A stretch of DNA of 64,000 bases from the NCBI RefSeq assembly GCF_018861125.1, contig NZ_JAHKQN010000015.1, forward strand, positions 1 to 64,000, given 5' to 3'. The notes below the pieces were generated by a model. That model was not told the DNA's origin, made no database searches, and saw only the letters and a program-made list of their open reading frames with translations. The stretch's first letter is position 1. Every line of letters starts with the position of its first letter. A program made the position numbers and the translations under genes. The stretch comes from Cellulophaga baltica (GTDB taxonomy: Bacteria > Bacteroidota > Bacteroidia > Flavobacteriales > Flavobacteriaceae). Shown piece after piece: positions 1 to 10,057 of the stretch.

Positions 1-54
1 TGTTCTATAGAATCTATAATAGCTCAATTAGAATGGTGATAGGTTATTTTAACG

Positions 55-91
55 AAGTAGATGATATTATTAAAATCTACTTGCTTTTCTT
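55..91 (+). terminator. Putative intrinsic terminator at left edge
   Basis: An 8-bp perfect inverted repeat (AAGTAGAT at 55-62, ATCTACTT at 75-82) with a 12-nt loop is followed by a T-rich run. It would end a plus-strand gene lying left of the window. The plus-strand frame open from base 1 stops at a TGA at 37-39 and could be the last dozen codons of that gene, but this tail is too short to identify. The stem also covers the stop codon of the minus-strand protease remnant. Confidence 0.45.
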
Positions 92-337
92 TTTTTTAGG
101 TTTTAGATAGAGGGTTTGTGAGTTGTAGTTAATAATAGCTTTACCTTTTTTAAGCACATCTGCACCAATGATACCATCTACAGGTTGCGATTCATGTAAA
201 AGCAACGACTTATTAACGTGACTCAAATCAAAAAGTACAATACCGAAGCTAGATAAACTAAAGGCTGATATAGCTATATCGTTCCGCTTGGAGATATGGG
301 TATTATTTTTTGTTAAATAAACTATCCATAATTGTCT
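77..337 (-). pseudogene. C-terminal remnant of a retropepsin-like aspartyl protease
   Basis: The minus-strand frame is open for about 87 codons but has no ATG, GTG or TTG start and is preceded by an in-frame stop at 338-340. Its translation contains FGIVLFDLSHVNKSLLLHE and DGIIGADVLKKGKAIINY. These match, from memory, the second half of the small (about 145-residue) retropepsin-like aspartyl proteases common in Flavobacteriaceae. The first half, which holds the catalytic DTG motif, is absent; the DUF6095 gene occupies that place and overlaps the 5' end. I infer a deletion that removed the start and catalytic half, so no active enzyme is expected. A frameshifted or misassembled gene is the alternative. 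Confidence 0.7.
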
Positions 338-527
338 TTATGCTGTAGAAAGCCATTACAATTGCTGTGATAGCTAGCAATAAACCTATAATCAATACAG
401 GAAGGTACCAAGGATGGGTTTCGTTTTTAAATGCTTCGTAAATTGTAAAAGGGGCTAAAAACATTAGCAGAACTGTTAATCCTAATCTTTTTATTCCTTT
501 TGCTAATAGTTCTTTGTTGGTATGCAT
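303..527 (-). CDS. DUF6095 family small membrane protein
   Basis: A 74-residue protein with two predicted membrane helices (about residues 15-31 and 41-63), a basic N-terminus and a lysine-rich C-terminus. The length, the LGLTVLLMFLAP segment and the WYLP turn between helices resemble the DUF6095 family of Flavobacteriia, for which no function is known to me. It starts 11 nt after the stop of the DUF4249 lipoprotein gene on the same strand, so it may be the last gene of the receptor operon. Its 3' end overlaps the aspartyl protease remnant, which suggests that a deletion brought the two together. Confidence 0.75.
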   Translation of the reverse strand: MHTNKELLAKGIKRLGLTVLLMFLAPFTIYEAFKNETHPWYLPVLIIGLLLAITAIVMAFYSIKTIMDSLFNKK

Positions 528-538
528 TTTAAATACGT

Positions 539-1348
539 TTATTCAATTGTTACTGTTTGTGAATATATTTGACAAATAGCAAAATAACCAAGAGGATAAT
601 CTTCTTCTAAATTATCTGTGGTTCTATTTACAATGTTGCCTCTCGTGGTGCTGGTTGGCGCTTGGAATGGTCCTTGATTACCTCCTGTTAGTGATATCAA
701 TTGAGATATATAATTGTAAAATTGACTATCTACACCAAGTATACTTATTGTTGCAGATTCTCCAACGGACAATTCTGAATCATAAAAATAAGAAAACTCA
801 AATGTTTCTCCTTGATAAAACTCATCTTCTGAAACAAGGTATTCATTAAAATCAAAATCAAATAAATAATAATTTATTTCATCAGGCTTATCTGTGTATG
901 ATATTACAACTTCTGTTTCATCTTCTTCTAAAAGTGTTGAATTACCTTGTTCTATACTATTAAAAGGTACTGTTTGTACGTAATTAGTAGTTGCGCTATA
1001 TACTTCATTATTATATACAATTGTTAGTGTCAACTCTCCTTGTGTTAAAAAATCTGTTTCAAGTGTGTTTGAATAGGTTCCAGTTTCTTGTTCTGATAAT
1101 ATAATATTTGTGTCTGTTTCATTATTGTTTAATATCAAACTCTCAACAGTTATAGGTATATTAGAGTCAAAGTAAGAACTTGATAAGCTAGTCTTAATTA
1201 TAACATTAGTTGATGTTTGATTTTCATTTACGCGTATCAATGCATCAACTACCAGTCTTTCTACATCATTAGTTAAATCGACATCAATAACTTCTTGACA
1301 ACTTATTAAACTTAATATAATGGGAATTATCAATAATGACTTTTTCAT
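539..1348 (-). CDS. DUF4249 family lipoprotein, partner of TonB receptor
   Basis: Predicted lipoprotein of 269 residues with a signal peptide ending in a lipobox (LISC, Cys17). It then shows the typical DUF4249 opening (EVIDVDL, then ERLVVDALI) and a beta-rich extracellular region. DUF4249 proteins are surface lipoproteins encoded beside TonB-dependent receptors in Bacteroidota; the ligand is not known. The gene follows the receptor gene by only 5 nt, so the two are very probably co-transcribed and act together at the outer membrane. No glycan-degrading enzyme or anti-sigma/sigma pair lies nearby, so this is not a classic polysaccharide-utilisation locus. The substrate cannot be told from the sequence. 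Confidence 0.9.
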   Translation of the reverse strand: MKKSLLIIPIILSLISCQEVIDVDLTNDVERLVVDALIRVNENQTSTNVIIKTSLSSSYFDSNIPITVESLILNNNETDTNIILSEQETGTYSNTLETDFLTQGELTLTIVYNNEVYSATTNYVQTVPFNSIEQGNSTLLEEDETEVVISYTDKPDEINYYLFDFDFNEYLVSEDEFYQGETFEFSYFYDSELSVGESATISILGVDSQFYNYISQLISLTGGNQGPFQAPTSTTRGNIVNRTTDNLEEDYPLGYFAICQIYSQTVTIE

Positions 1349-1353
1349 GATAA

Positions 1354-3729
1354 TTAAAATTTAAAATTATAGGTTACAGATGGTAGTATTCCAAAAATAG
1401 ATGTTTTTAGAGCTTCATTATTACCAGTTTCAACGTTTCTTTCAAATGTTATAGAAGCCGCATTTTTTCTATTGTATATGTTATATATGCTGAATACCCA
1501 TTCACTCTGTAACTTTCTATTTTTATTTTTTTCAGGTTTTAATGTAGCAGAGATATCTAGTCTATTATAACTTGGTAATCTTTCTGAATTTCTTAAGCTA
1601 TAATAAGGTACTGTTAAACCTTGAAATTCAAATTGACCAATAGGATAATTGGTTGGTTGACCGGTTTGGAAAATGAAATTTCCGTTTATACTCCACTTTT
1701 CATTTAAATCATAATTAGCGTACAATGAAATATCATGAGTTTTGTCATATGGTGTATTATACCATTGACCGAAATTTATTCCTGTTTCTGTATTGTTTCT
1801 TCCAGGTGTTATTTGTTCAGATTTTGATAATGTATACGCCAACCAACCTTGGAATTTGCCGTTATTTTTTTTAAAAAGAAGTTCTAAACCATATGCCCTC
1901 GCTTGTCCGTTTAAAATTACTTGTTCTATGGCATTATTAGCTATTAGATTGGCACCATCTATATAATCTATTCTGTTTTGAATGCTTTTATAAAATGACT
2001 CAGTTTCCAGTGTGTATTTTCCATATTTAAAACTTTTAAAATAACCCAAAGCATAATGATCTAAAAGTTGTGGCTTTATAAAAGATCCGCTTGGAGTCCA
2101 GACATCTAGGGGAGTAGGTGAGCTTGTATTAGAAAGTAAATGCAAGTATTGAGAAAGTCTTGTATAGCTAGCTTTTATCGAGTTGTCGTTATCAAAACTA
2201 TAAGACATTGAAAATCTTGGTTCAAAATTGGTAAAATTTGCTAATTGTGTATTTCTACTAGGATTGCTTACCGAAATGGGTTCGGCTTCTTCATATGTTA
2301 AAGTTGAAGTATTAAATAGGACAGGATTGTCATTTTCGTAAACATTTATTTCACTTTGACCAAGTCTAATAAAATTACTTAGTCTTAAGCCATATTGAAG
2401 GCTTAATTTGTTGGTGAGATCATGTTCAATATCAATATATGTAGCAAATTCATTCGCATATTTTTTAATTAACTGTTCTTCAATTATACCAGAATCATCA
2501 CTATTGGGACTAATCTTGCCTGGGTTAAATTGATAATACATGTTATTTAAACCATAATTGATTTGTAAATTATTGTTTACGTAATGCTTAAGATCATATT
2601 TAATATTAAAATTTTGAATTCCTGAATTCCATTCAAAACCAACAAAATCTAATTCTAAACCGTAATAGTAATCTGAATATATAAGAGAAAGATTGGAGAA
2701 TAATTTATCAGAAAACAAATGATTCCATCTAAAATTCCCGACAGAGTTACCATATGTATTAACGAAACTATCACTTATATTAAAAACGTCTCTTCCGAAA
2801 TATCCGGAAAAGTAAATATTATTATTATCGTTTAGTTTAAAATTTAATTTGGCATTTAAATCGTAGAAATAAGCTTTATTGTCATTGTCAAATAAAGGAA
2901 GAAATAAATGTGCATATGATGATCTTCCTCCAACTAAAAAGGCAGATTTGTTTTTTTTAATTGGTCCTTCTAATAATAATCTACTGGCTACTAAACCAAT
3001 ACCTCCTTTAGCTTTAAATTCTTTACTATTACCTTCTTTTTGAAAAATTTCTAATACTGAAGAAAGTCTACCACCGTATTTTGATGGAATACCACCTTTG
3101 TATAGTTTAATATCCTTAATAGCATCAGGATTAAATACTGAGAAAAAACCAAATAAGTGTGAAGAGTTAAAAATAGTAGCTTCGTCTAGTAGAATTAAAT
3201 TTTGATCAGCGGCACCACCACGAACATTAAACCCTGAAGAACCTTCGCCAGCATTGCTAACACCAGGTAATAATAGTATAGCTTTAAGAACATCGGCTTC
3301 GCCTAAAACAACTGGAATTTTTTTTATAGTACCTGCTGATAAATTGTTGACACTCATTTGTGGTGTTCTGATGTTTGTTTTTTCAACATCTTCAACTAAA
3401 ACAATTTCTGTGAGTTGTTCAGCCTCTTCATTTAATTGAATATTAAGTGTTTTGTTACTTATTAAATTTACTTTATTACTAACACTTTTAAAGCCTATAT
3501 AACTAATTATAATATTGTAGTCGCCTTTTGGTAGTGTTATAGAATAAAACCCATACTCATTTGTAGTAACACCAGTTGCTAACTCTGGTACGGCAATTGA
3601 AACTCCTATTAACGTTTCATTACTTGAGCTTTCACTAATTACACCGTTAATAGTGTATTTTTCTTGTGCTAATATAAAAATTGGGGTAGCACAAAAAAAT
3701 AAGATGAGAAAATTCAGAAGCAATTTCAT
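1354..3729 (-). CDS. TonB-dependent outer-membrane receptor with carboxypeptidase-like N-terminal domain
   Basis: A 791-residue outer-membrane active transporter. A signal peptide (cleavage near residue 21, after ILAQ) is followed by a carboxypeptidase-regulatory-like beta domain (about 23-105, GVISESSSNETLIGVSI). Next comes a plug domain (about 125-235, with FNVRGGAADQNLILLDEA and YKGGIPSKYGGRLSSV), and then a 22-strand-type barrel ending in the aromatic C-terminus YNFKF. This architecture is standard for Bacteroidota receptors that work with DUF4249 lipoproteins rather than SusD. It is the first gene of a unit with the lipoprotein and probably the DUF6095 gene. No iron-box or riboswitch is visible upstream, so the substrate and control remain open. 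Confidence 0.93.
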   Translation of the reverse strand: MKLLLNFLILFFCATPIFILAQEKYTINGVISESSSNETLIGVSIAVPELATGVTTNEYGFYSITLPKGDYNIIISYIGFKSVSNKVNLISNKTLNIQLNEEAEQLTEIVLVEDVEKTNIRTPQMSVNNLSAGTIKKIPVVLGEADVLKAILLLPGVSNAGEGSSGFNVRGGAADQNLILLDEATIFNSSHLFGFFSVFNPDAIKDIKLYKGGIPSKYGGRLSSVLEIFQKEGNSKEFKAKGGIGLVASRLLLEGPIKKNKSAFLVGGRSSYAHLFLPLFDNDNKAYFYDLNAKLNFKLNDNNNIYFSGYFGRDVFNISDSFVNTYGNSVGNFRWNHLFSDKLFSNLSLIYSDYYYGLELDFVGFEWNSGIQNFNIKYDLKHYVNNNLQINYGLNNMYYQFNPGKISPNSDDSGIIEEQLIKKYANEFATYIDIEHDLTNKLSLQYGLRLSNFIRLGQSEINVYENDNPVLFNTSTLTYEEAEPISVSNPSRNTQLANFTNFEPRFSMSYSFDNDNSIKASYTRLSQYLHLLSNTSSPTPLDVWTPSGSFIKPQLLDHYALGYFKSFKYGKYTLETESFYKSIQNRIDYIDGANLIANNAIEQVILNGQARAYGLELLFKKNNGKFQGWLAYTLSKSEQITPGRNNTETGINFGQWYNTPYDKTHDISLYANYDLNEKWSINGNFIFQTGQPTNYPIGQFEFQGLTVPYYSLRNSERLPSYNRLDISATLKPEKNKNRKLQSEWVFSIYNIYNRKNAASITFERNVETGNNEALKTSIFGILPSVTYNFKF

Positions 3730-3787
3730 TAGTATTCTTTTTTGTAAAAATACTAGAATTTCAGATTTATTTAACTTTTAATGTGTT

Positions 3788-3829
3788 AATAAAAAACGCA
3801 GTCTTTATACTAGAATAAAGACTGCGTTT
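3788..3829 (-). terminator. Intrinsic terminator of icd
   Basis: A 15-bp perfect stem (3794-3808 with 3815-3829, core ACGCAGTCTTTAT) and a 6-nt loop are followed on the minus strand by a run of six T. It lies 24 nt after the icd stop codon. The next gene in that direction, the TonB receptor, therefore has its own promoter. Confidence 0.9.
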
Positions 3830-3852
3830 GTAAAATTTAAATATCTAATATT

Positions 3853-6087
<2,235 letters not shown>

Positions 6088-6102
6088 TTATGTGTATTAA
6101 CC

Positions 6103-6155
6103 ATAACAAATATACGATTTTATAGTTTTTTTTTAATGAACTAATAACAAATATA
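6103..6155 (-). promoter_or_regulatory. Tandem candidate promoters of icd
   Basis: The 12-mer ATAACAAATATA occurs twice, at 6103-6114 and 6144-6155, 41 bp apart. On the minus strand each copy reads TATATTTG, matching the Bacteroidota -7 consensus TAnnTTTG exactly. The nearer copy ends 34 nt upstream of the icd ATG. No convincing -33 TTTG is seen at the usual distance for either copy. Confidence 0.5.
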
Positions 6156-6199
6156 TTGTGATAAAATTTGTTAAGATTGTTGTGATTTGTTGTAACGAT

Positions 6200-6240
6200 A
6201 AAAGCCATATCAATTGCTTTTAGCATTGATATGGCTTTTT
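6200..6240. terminator. Unassigned bidirectional terminator-like hairpin
   Basis: A perfect 14-bp stem with a 12-nt loop, A-run on the left and T-run on the right (T at 6236-6241). It would work best on the plus strand, yet no plus-strand gene precedes it, and rplS already has a terminator 150 nt further upstream on the minus strand. It may end a short unannotated RNA or act as backup against read-through. Confidence 0.55.
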
Positions 6241-6384
6241 TAGAAATAGCTTGCAAATTTAATGTTTTGCATATTTTGCAAAACGGCAACCATTGATTGC
6301 TTTTGCGTCTATTTATACTTTAAATATATAAAATTATTTAATTAGCTCCAAATATTTTTTAAGTCATGCTTAAATATAGGGTAT

Positions 6385-6410
6385 AAAAAAACCCGCGTAT
6401 AGCGGGTTTT
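6385..6410 (-). terminator. Intrinsic terminator of rplS
   Basis: A 9-bp stem (AAAACCCGC with GCGGGTTTT) and a 5-nt loop, followed on the minus strand by T residues, 20 nt after the rplS stop. Confidence 0.88.
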
Positions 6411-6430
6411 CATATGTATAAGTTTTGAAC

Positions 6431-6781
6431 TTAAGAACGAATTTCTTTAATTCTTGCTTTTTTACCAGTAAGACCTCTAAAGTAAAAGATACGAGATCTT
6501 CTAACTTTACCTCTTTTGTTAACTTCTACTTTTTGTAATGCAGGCATGTTAATAGGGAAGATACGCTCTACACCAATTGTACCAGACATTTTTCTAATAG
6601 TGAAAGTTTCTGATGATCCAGAACCTCTTCTTTGAATAACAACACCTCTAAAAAACTGAGTACGTGTTTTTTCACCTTCCTTAATTTCGTAATAAACAGT
6701 GATTGTATCACCTGCTGAAAACTTTGGAAATTCTTTTTTAGTTACAAATTCGTCTTCAACAAATTTTAATAATGATTCCAT
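6431..6781 (-). CDS. rplS: 50S ribosomal protein L19
   Basis: A 116-residue large-subunit protein located at the 30S-50S interface. Family signatures are FSAGDTITVYYEIKEGEKTR, FRGVVIQRRGSGSSETFTIR and the basic tail KRGKVRRSRIFYFRGLTGKK. The length is normal for Bacteroidota. It forms its own unit with a terminator 20 nt downstream and a -7 box about 70 nt upstream. The intervening leader can fold into several small stems, suggesting autogenous control like that known for other ribosomal protein genes. As in many bacteria, trmD lies close by, but here it sits upstream of rplS with a 204-nt gap. Confidence 0.98.
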   Translation of the reverse strand: MESLLKFVEDEFVTKKEFPKFSAGDTITVYYEIKEGEKTRTQFFRGVVIQRRGSGSSETFTIRKMSGTIGVERIFPINMPALQKVEVNKRGKVRRSRIFYFRGLTGKKARIKEIRS

Positions 6782-6857
6782 CTTTATGATTTACAGTTTG
6801 TTATAAATCAACATTCACGATTATCGTCAGAGGTTAATTTAATGGATTGCAAAAGTA
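6782..6857 (-). promoter_or_regulatory. rplS promoter and structured 5' leader
   Basis: On the minus strand a TACTTTTG box (complement of CAAAAGTA at 6850-6857) fits the -7 consensus. A CAA at 6877-6879 gives a TTG -33 at 19-nt spacing. The roughly 63-nt leader contains a 6-bp stem GATTTA/TAAATC (6788-6809) that ends 6 nt before the start codon, an inner ACGA/TCGT stem with a TAA loop, and an outer TTAAC/GTTGA pairing. Ribosomal protein leaders of this size often bind their own product; that is inference here. Confidence 0.5.
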
Positions 6858-6985
6858 GTTAATATAAAATAAAAAGCAATAAAATATTAATATTTTTTCA
6901 ATTATTTATTGACGTTAAATAATTGAGAATTAGAATAGATATCTTTTTTATTTAGATAAAAGAAGTTTAGGGTGATTTTAATGCT

Positions 6986-7660
6986 CTATTTAAGTAAATC
7001 TGGTCTAAGCTTTTCAGTGCGTTCTTGAGCTTTATCTTCACGCCATTTTTCAATTTTAGGAAAATTACCACTTAATAGAATATCAGGAACTTTCATTCCT
7101 TTATATTCAGAAGGCCTAGTGTAAACAGGCGGAGCAAGTAAATTATCTTGAAAAGTATCCGTTAAAGCTGAAGTTTCATTGTTTAAAACTCCAGGAATTA
7201 ACCTAATAATTGTGTCACAAAGTACAGCAGCACCTAATTCACCACCCGATAAAACATAATCTCCGATAGAGATTTCACGTGTAATGTAGGCATCACGAAC
7301 TCTTTGGTCAACACCTTTATAATGCCCGCACAAAATAATAATATTATTTAAAAGAGACATTCCGTTGGCAATTTTTTGATTTAATGTTTCGCCATCAGGA
7401 CTCATGTAAATAACTTCATCATAATCACGGTCTGCTTTTAATGAAGAGATACATTTGTCAATAGGTTCAATCATCATTACCATACCAGCACCACCACCAA
7501 ATTGATAATCATCAATTTGATTGTAACTCATTTTTGTATAATCACGTAAGTTGTGCATGTGTACTTCAACAATATCTTTTTCAATTGCTCTTTTAAGTAT
7601 ACTTGCTTCAAACGGACTTTTTAAAAGTTCAGGAAGTACGGTAATAATATCAATCCGCAT
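6986..7660 (-). CDS. trmD: tRNA (guanine37-N1)-methyltransferase TrmD
   Basis: Methylates G37 next to the anticodon of tRNAs reading CUN, CCN and CGG codons, preventing +1 frameshifting; uses S-adenosylmethionine. The 224-residue protein has the SPOUT trefoil-knot motifs [13 protein letters not shown] (about 113-125) and [15 protein letters not shown] (about 132-146), plus the start [12 protein letters not shown]. The C-terminal helix [12 protein letters not shown] is normal. It follows the membrane coiled-coil protein gene on the same strand, but a terminator hairpin sits between them, so read-through or a promoter inside the upstream gene is needed. Confidence 0.97.
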   Translation of the reverse strand: MRIDIITVLPELLKSPFEASILKRAIEKDIVEVHMHNLRDYTKMSYNQIDDYQFGGGAGMVMMIEPIDKCISSLKADRDYDEVIYMSPDGETLNQKIANGMSLLNNIIILCGHYKGVDQRVRDAYITREISIGDYVLSGGELGAAVLCDTIIRLIPGVLNNETSALTDTFQDNLLAPPVYTRPSEYKGMKVPDILLSGNFPKIEKWREDKAQERTEKLRPDLLK

Positions 7661-7677
7661 GTTTGATTTAGGTGTTG

Positions 7678-7705
7678 AAAAAGGCTAAAATTATTTAGCC
7701 TTTTT
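7678..7705 (-). terminator. Terminator hairpin overlapping a stop codon
   Basis: A 12-bp perfect stem (AAAAAGGCTAAA with TTTAGCCTTTTT) and 4-nt loop. The upstream gene's last codons and stop lie inside the stem. Only 17 nt separate it from the trmD start, so it may act as a partial terminator that lowers trmD expression. Confidence 0.7.
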
Positions 7706-8317
7706 ATTTCTATTTATTTCGTCTTGATATTGTCTGCTAATTTTTTGTTCTCTCTCTAAAGCTTTTCTTCTGTGGTTTTCATATTCAACCTCTAATTCAG
7801 ATAGATTTGTTTTAGCTTCTTGAGTCAAAATATTACTATTTCTAAATTTATAGATAAAGAATAATAGCATTAATAATAAAACACCAATTACTGTCCATAG
7901 AATTACGTTGTATGTTGCTTTTGCAACTAAAATACCAAAGAAAGACATACTATCTTTTTCTTCAGTTACTGAAACCAAATTATTAGATGTTGTGTTTAAC
8001 TTTTCATTAAGAGTATTGATATTCTTCTCATTTTCAACAATAGTATTTTTAAGTTCAACAGTTTTTTTGTTGATTAAATCAAGAGTATCTGCAACGTTTT
8101 GCTTTAATTTATTAAGGCTTGTAACTTTTACAACTTCGTAGTGTACTCCTTTTGCTCTGTAGTTACCAGATTTTTTAGCTAAATATTCAAACTGCCCTAT
8201 AATTGGGCCAGATTCTAATGTAGCATCTATGTCTGTATCGTCTTCAGTTTCTTGTGCAAATTGTAGGTTAACAGACAATAGGGCAAAAGCAATGAGTAAT
8301 AACTTTATTTTTTTCAT
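7691..8317 (-). CDS. Membrane protein with coiled coil, unknown function
   Basis: A 208-residue protein. Visible parts are an N-terminal signal peptide (about 1-21, ending in LQFAQ), an acidic stretch EDDTDIDAT and a segment YLAKKSGNYRAKGVHYEVVKV. These are followed by a predicted coiled coil (about 68-122), one membrane helix (134-156) and a highly charged cytoplasmic coil (165-208) ending in lysines. The arrangement predicts a periplasmic coiled coil anchored by one helix. Homologues beside trmD in Flavobacteria are sometimes labelled 'tRNA (guanine-N1)-methyltransferase' in databases. The sequence has no methyltransferase motif, so I regard that label as transferred from the neighbour. I do not know its role. 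Confidence 0.8.
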   Translation of the reverse strand: MKKIKLLLIAFALLSVNLQFAQETEDDTDIDATLESGPIIGQFEYLAKKSGNYRAKGVHYEVVKVTSLNKLKQNVADTLDLINKKTVELKNTIVENEKNINTLNEKLNTTSNNLVSVTEEKDSMSFFGILVAKATYNVILWTVIGVLLLMLLFFIYKFRNSNILTQEAKTNLSELEVEYENHRRKALEREQKISRQYQDEINRNKKAK

Positions 8318-8484
8318 ATAGTATTAAGTTCTTAAAAATTTATTAAAGGTTGAATTCAAAAAAAATTAGAGGTTTGCAAAACTACTTTATAAATATCATA
8401 TAGGAAAAAAAAATACTAAATTCCTATAACTTCTTATAACTGATATTTTGTTTTGTAACGTAGGCATAATTTTATTTTATATGT

Positions 8485-8510
8485 AAAGTGCTCCTAATTA
8501 GGAGCACTTT
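8485..8510 (-). terminator. Palindromic terminator of the HtrA gene
   Basis: A 26-bp perfect palindrome (AAAGTGCTCCTAA and its complement) lies 22 nt after the protease stop. It can form an 11-bp stem with an AATT loop. The T-run after it on the minus strand is poor, so termination efficiency is uncertain. It separates the protease gene from the coiled-coil protein gene. Confidence 0.65.
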
Positions 8511-8531
8511 ATTAATTTATATGTTGTTGTT

Positions 8532-9926
8532 TTATTGGAGAATTATACGTTCTTTTTCTCCTTTTTTATTCAACATTGTAATACTTGTGCTATGATATTT
8601 AGATATACGGCCAAATAATACTTTTGCGTCTTTTATATCATTAATTTCTTCATCACCTACTGAAAGTAGAATTTTACCATCTAAACCATAACCTTGGTAT
8701 CTTTCAGAAACACCAATTATTTTTACTCCTTTTTTTGTTTTAAATTCCTTACGGTCTTTATCATTTAAGTTTTTAACTTCTAAATCCATAATAGGAAGTA
8801 CAATTGTCTGTCTTTCTTTTAAGATTACGGTAAAATCTAAAGCTTCATCATTTCTCAAAACATTTACGTTCAAAGTGTCACCTGGTCTTTTTGTAGATAA
8901 GTAGCCCGTTAAATCTGGGTATTTGTGTACGTCTATTTCGTCTAGTTTTTTAATTACATCTCCAGAAGCTATTCCTGCATCAAAAGCACCAGAGTCTTCA
9001 GTAACATCATCAACGTAAACTCCATCAATATTATTAATACCTTTTTCAATAGCGTAAGGCGTATCTAAACGAACTGCTTTAATACCTAGTATTCCTTTTT
9101 GAACATTACCATATTCTAAAATATCGTCTATTACTTTTTTAGCAATATTACTTGGTACCGCAAAAGAATACCCAACATAAGAACCAGTTTGTGAGGTGAT
9201 TGCAGTATTAATACCAATTAAGTCACCATTAGTGTTTACTAAAGCGCCACCACTATTTCCTGGGTTTACAGCAGCATCTGTTTGTATAAATGACTGGTCA
9301 ATTCTTCCTAAAGATCTTGCTTTCGCACTAACAATACCCGCTGTAACTGTTGAAGTTAAATTAAAAGGATTACCAACGGCTAATACCCATTCACCAATTT
9401 TAGCATTGTCAGAATCACCAAATGCTAAATATGGTAAATTATTTTCTGCATCAATTTTTATAAGTGCAATATCAGTATTTGGATCTGTACCTATTAGTGA
9501 AGCATCGTAAGTTAAATTATTATTTAATGTAACCTGCAGTTTTGTTGCACCATCAATAACATGGTTATTGGTAACTATATATCCATCAGGAGAAATAATA
9601 ACGCCAGAACCCGCGCCTCTTACTTTAGGTTTTGTATCGGTCTCATAACCATAAAAAAATTCCATTATATTTTTAGGACCTGTATTAATACTAAGGTTTT
9701 TTACGTGGACTACAGCATTCACAGTAGTTTCTGCTGCAGAAGTAAAATCCACTTCATTTATGCCTGCTCCTTTAGCAGAAGTAGGTGTATAACTTACAGG
9801 AGCAAAAGGAATATCAGAATTTTCAGTAAATACGTATGATTTTTGTTCAAAAAACATTTTGTAAGCTCCTAATGTAATTGCCCCGGCAAACACAGAAACC
9901 AATAATAAATTCGCAAATTTTTTCAT
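8532..9926 (-). CDS. HtrA/DegP-family periplasmic serine protease with PDZ domains
   Basis: Envelope quality-control protease. An N-terminal membrane or signal segment (about 5-22) precedes a trypsin-like domain with an intact triad: His122 (TNNHVID), Asp152 (PNTDIALIK) and Ser225 (NPGNSGGAL). A first PDZ domain follows (about 275-370, GSGDVIKKLDEIDVHKY region), and a shorter second PDZ-like segment ends the protein (about 400-464). The 464-residue length is typical of Bacteroidota Do-like proteases. It is transcribed alone and diverges from dapF across a 131-nt gap. I see no clear envelope-stress promoter. The family is certain; assignment to DegP or DegQ is not possible. Confidence 0.95.
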   Translation of the reverse strand: MKKFANLLLVSVFAGAITLGAYKMFFEQKSYVFTENSDIPFAPVSYTPTSAKGAGINEVDFTSAAETTVNAVVHVKNLSINTGPKNIMEFFYGYETDTKPKVRGAGSGVIISPDGYIVTNNHVIDGATKLQVTLNNNLTYDASLIGTDPNTDIALIKIDAENNLPYLAFGDSDNAKIGEWVLAVGNPFNLTSTVTAGIVSAKARSLGRIDQSFIQTDAAVNPGNSGGALVNTNGDLIGINTAITSQTGSYVGYSFAVPSNIAKKVIDDILEYGNVQKGILGIKAVRLDTPYAIEKGINNIDGVYVDDVTEDSGAFDAGIASGDVIKKLDEIDVHKYPDLTGYLSTKRPGDTLNVNVLRNDEALDFTVILKERQTIVLPIMDLEVKNLNDKDRKEFKTKKGVKIIGVSERYQGYGLDGKILLSVGDEEINDIKDAKVLFGRISKYHSTSITMLNKKGEKERIILQ

Positions 9927-10032
9927 AATCTGTTTACATTTTTAACTTTAACATTGTAAAATTAACAGTTTTGAAGCAACCATTTTTGTGTTTAACGTCT
10001 TTTTAACTGCTAATTTTCCCTTAATAAAATAC

Positions 10033-10040
10033 TACCTTTG
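10033..10040 (+). promoter_or_regulatory. -7 box of the dapF operon
   Basis: TACCTTTG matches TAnnTTTG exactly and ends 17 nt before the dapF start codon. No clear -33 TTTG is present at 17-21 nt upstream. Confidence 0.55.
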
Positions 10041-10057
10041 TTGTATAACGATAAGAA

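Noticed and set aside
1354-3729. Polysaccharide-utilisation locus
   Set aside because: There is a TonB receptor but no SusD partner, no glycoside hydrolase and no sigma/anti-sigma pair; the partner is DUF4249.
7691-8317. Second tRNA methyltransferase gene beside trmD
   Set aside because: Database labels for homologues suggest this, but the protein has a signal peptide, coiled coils and a membrane helix and no SAM-binding motif.
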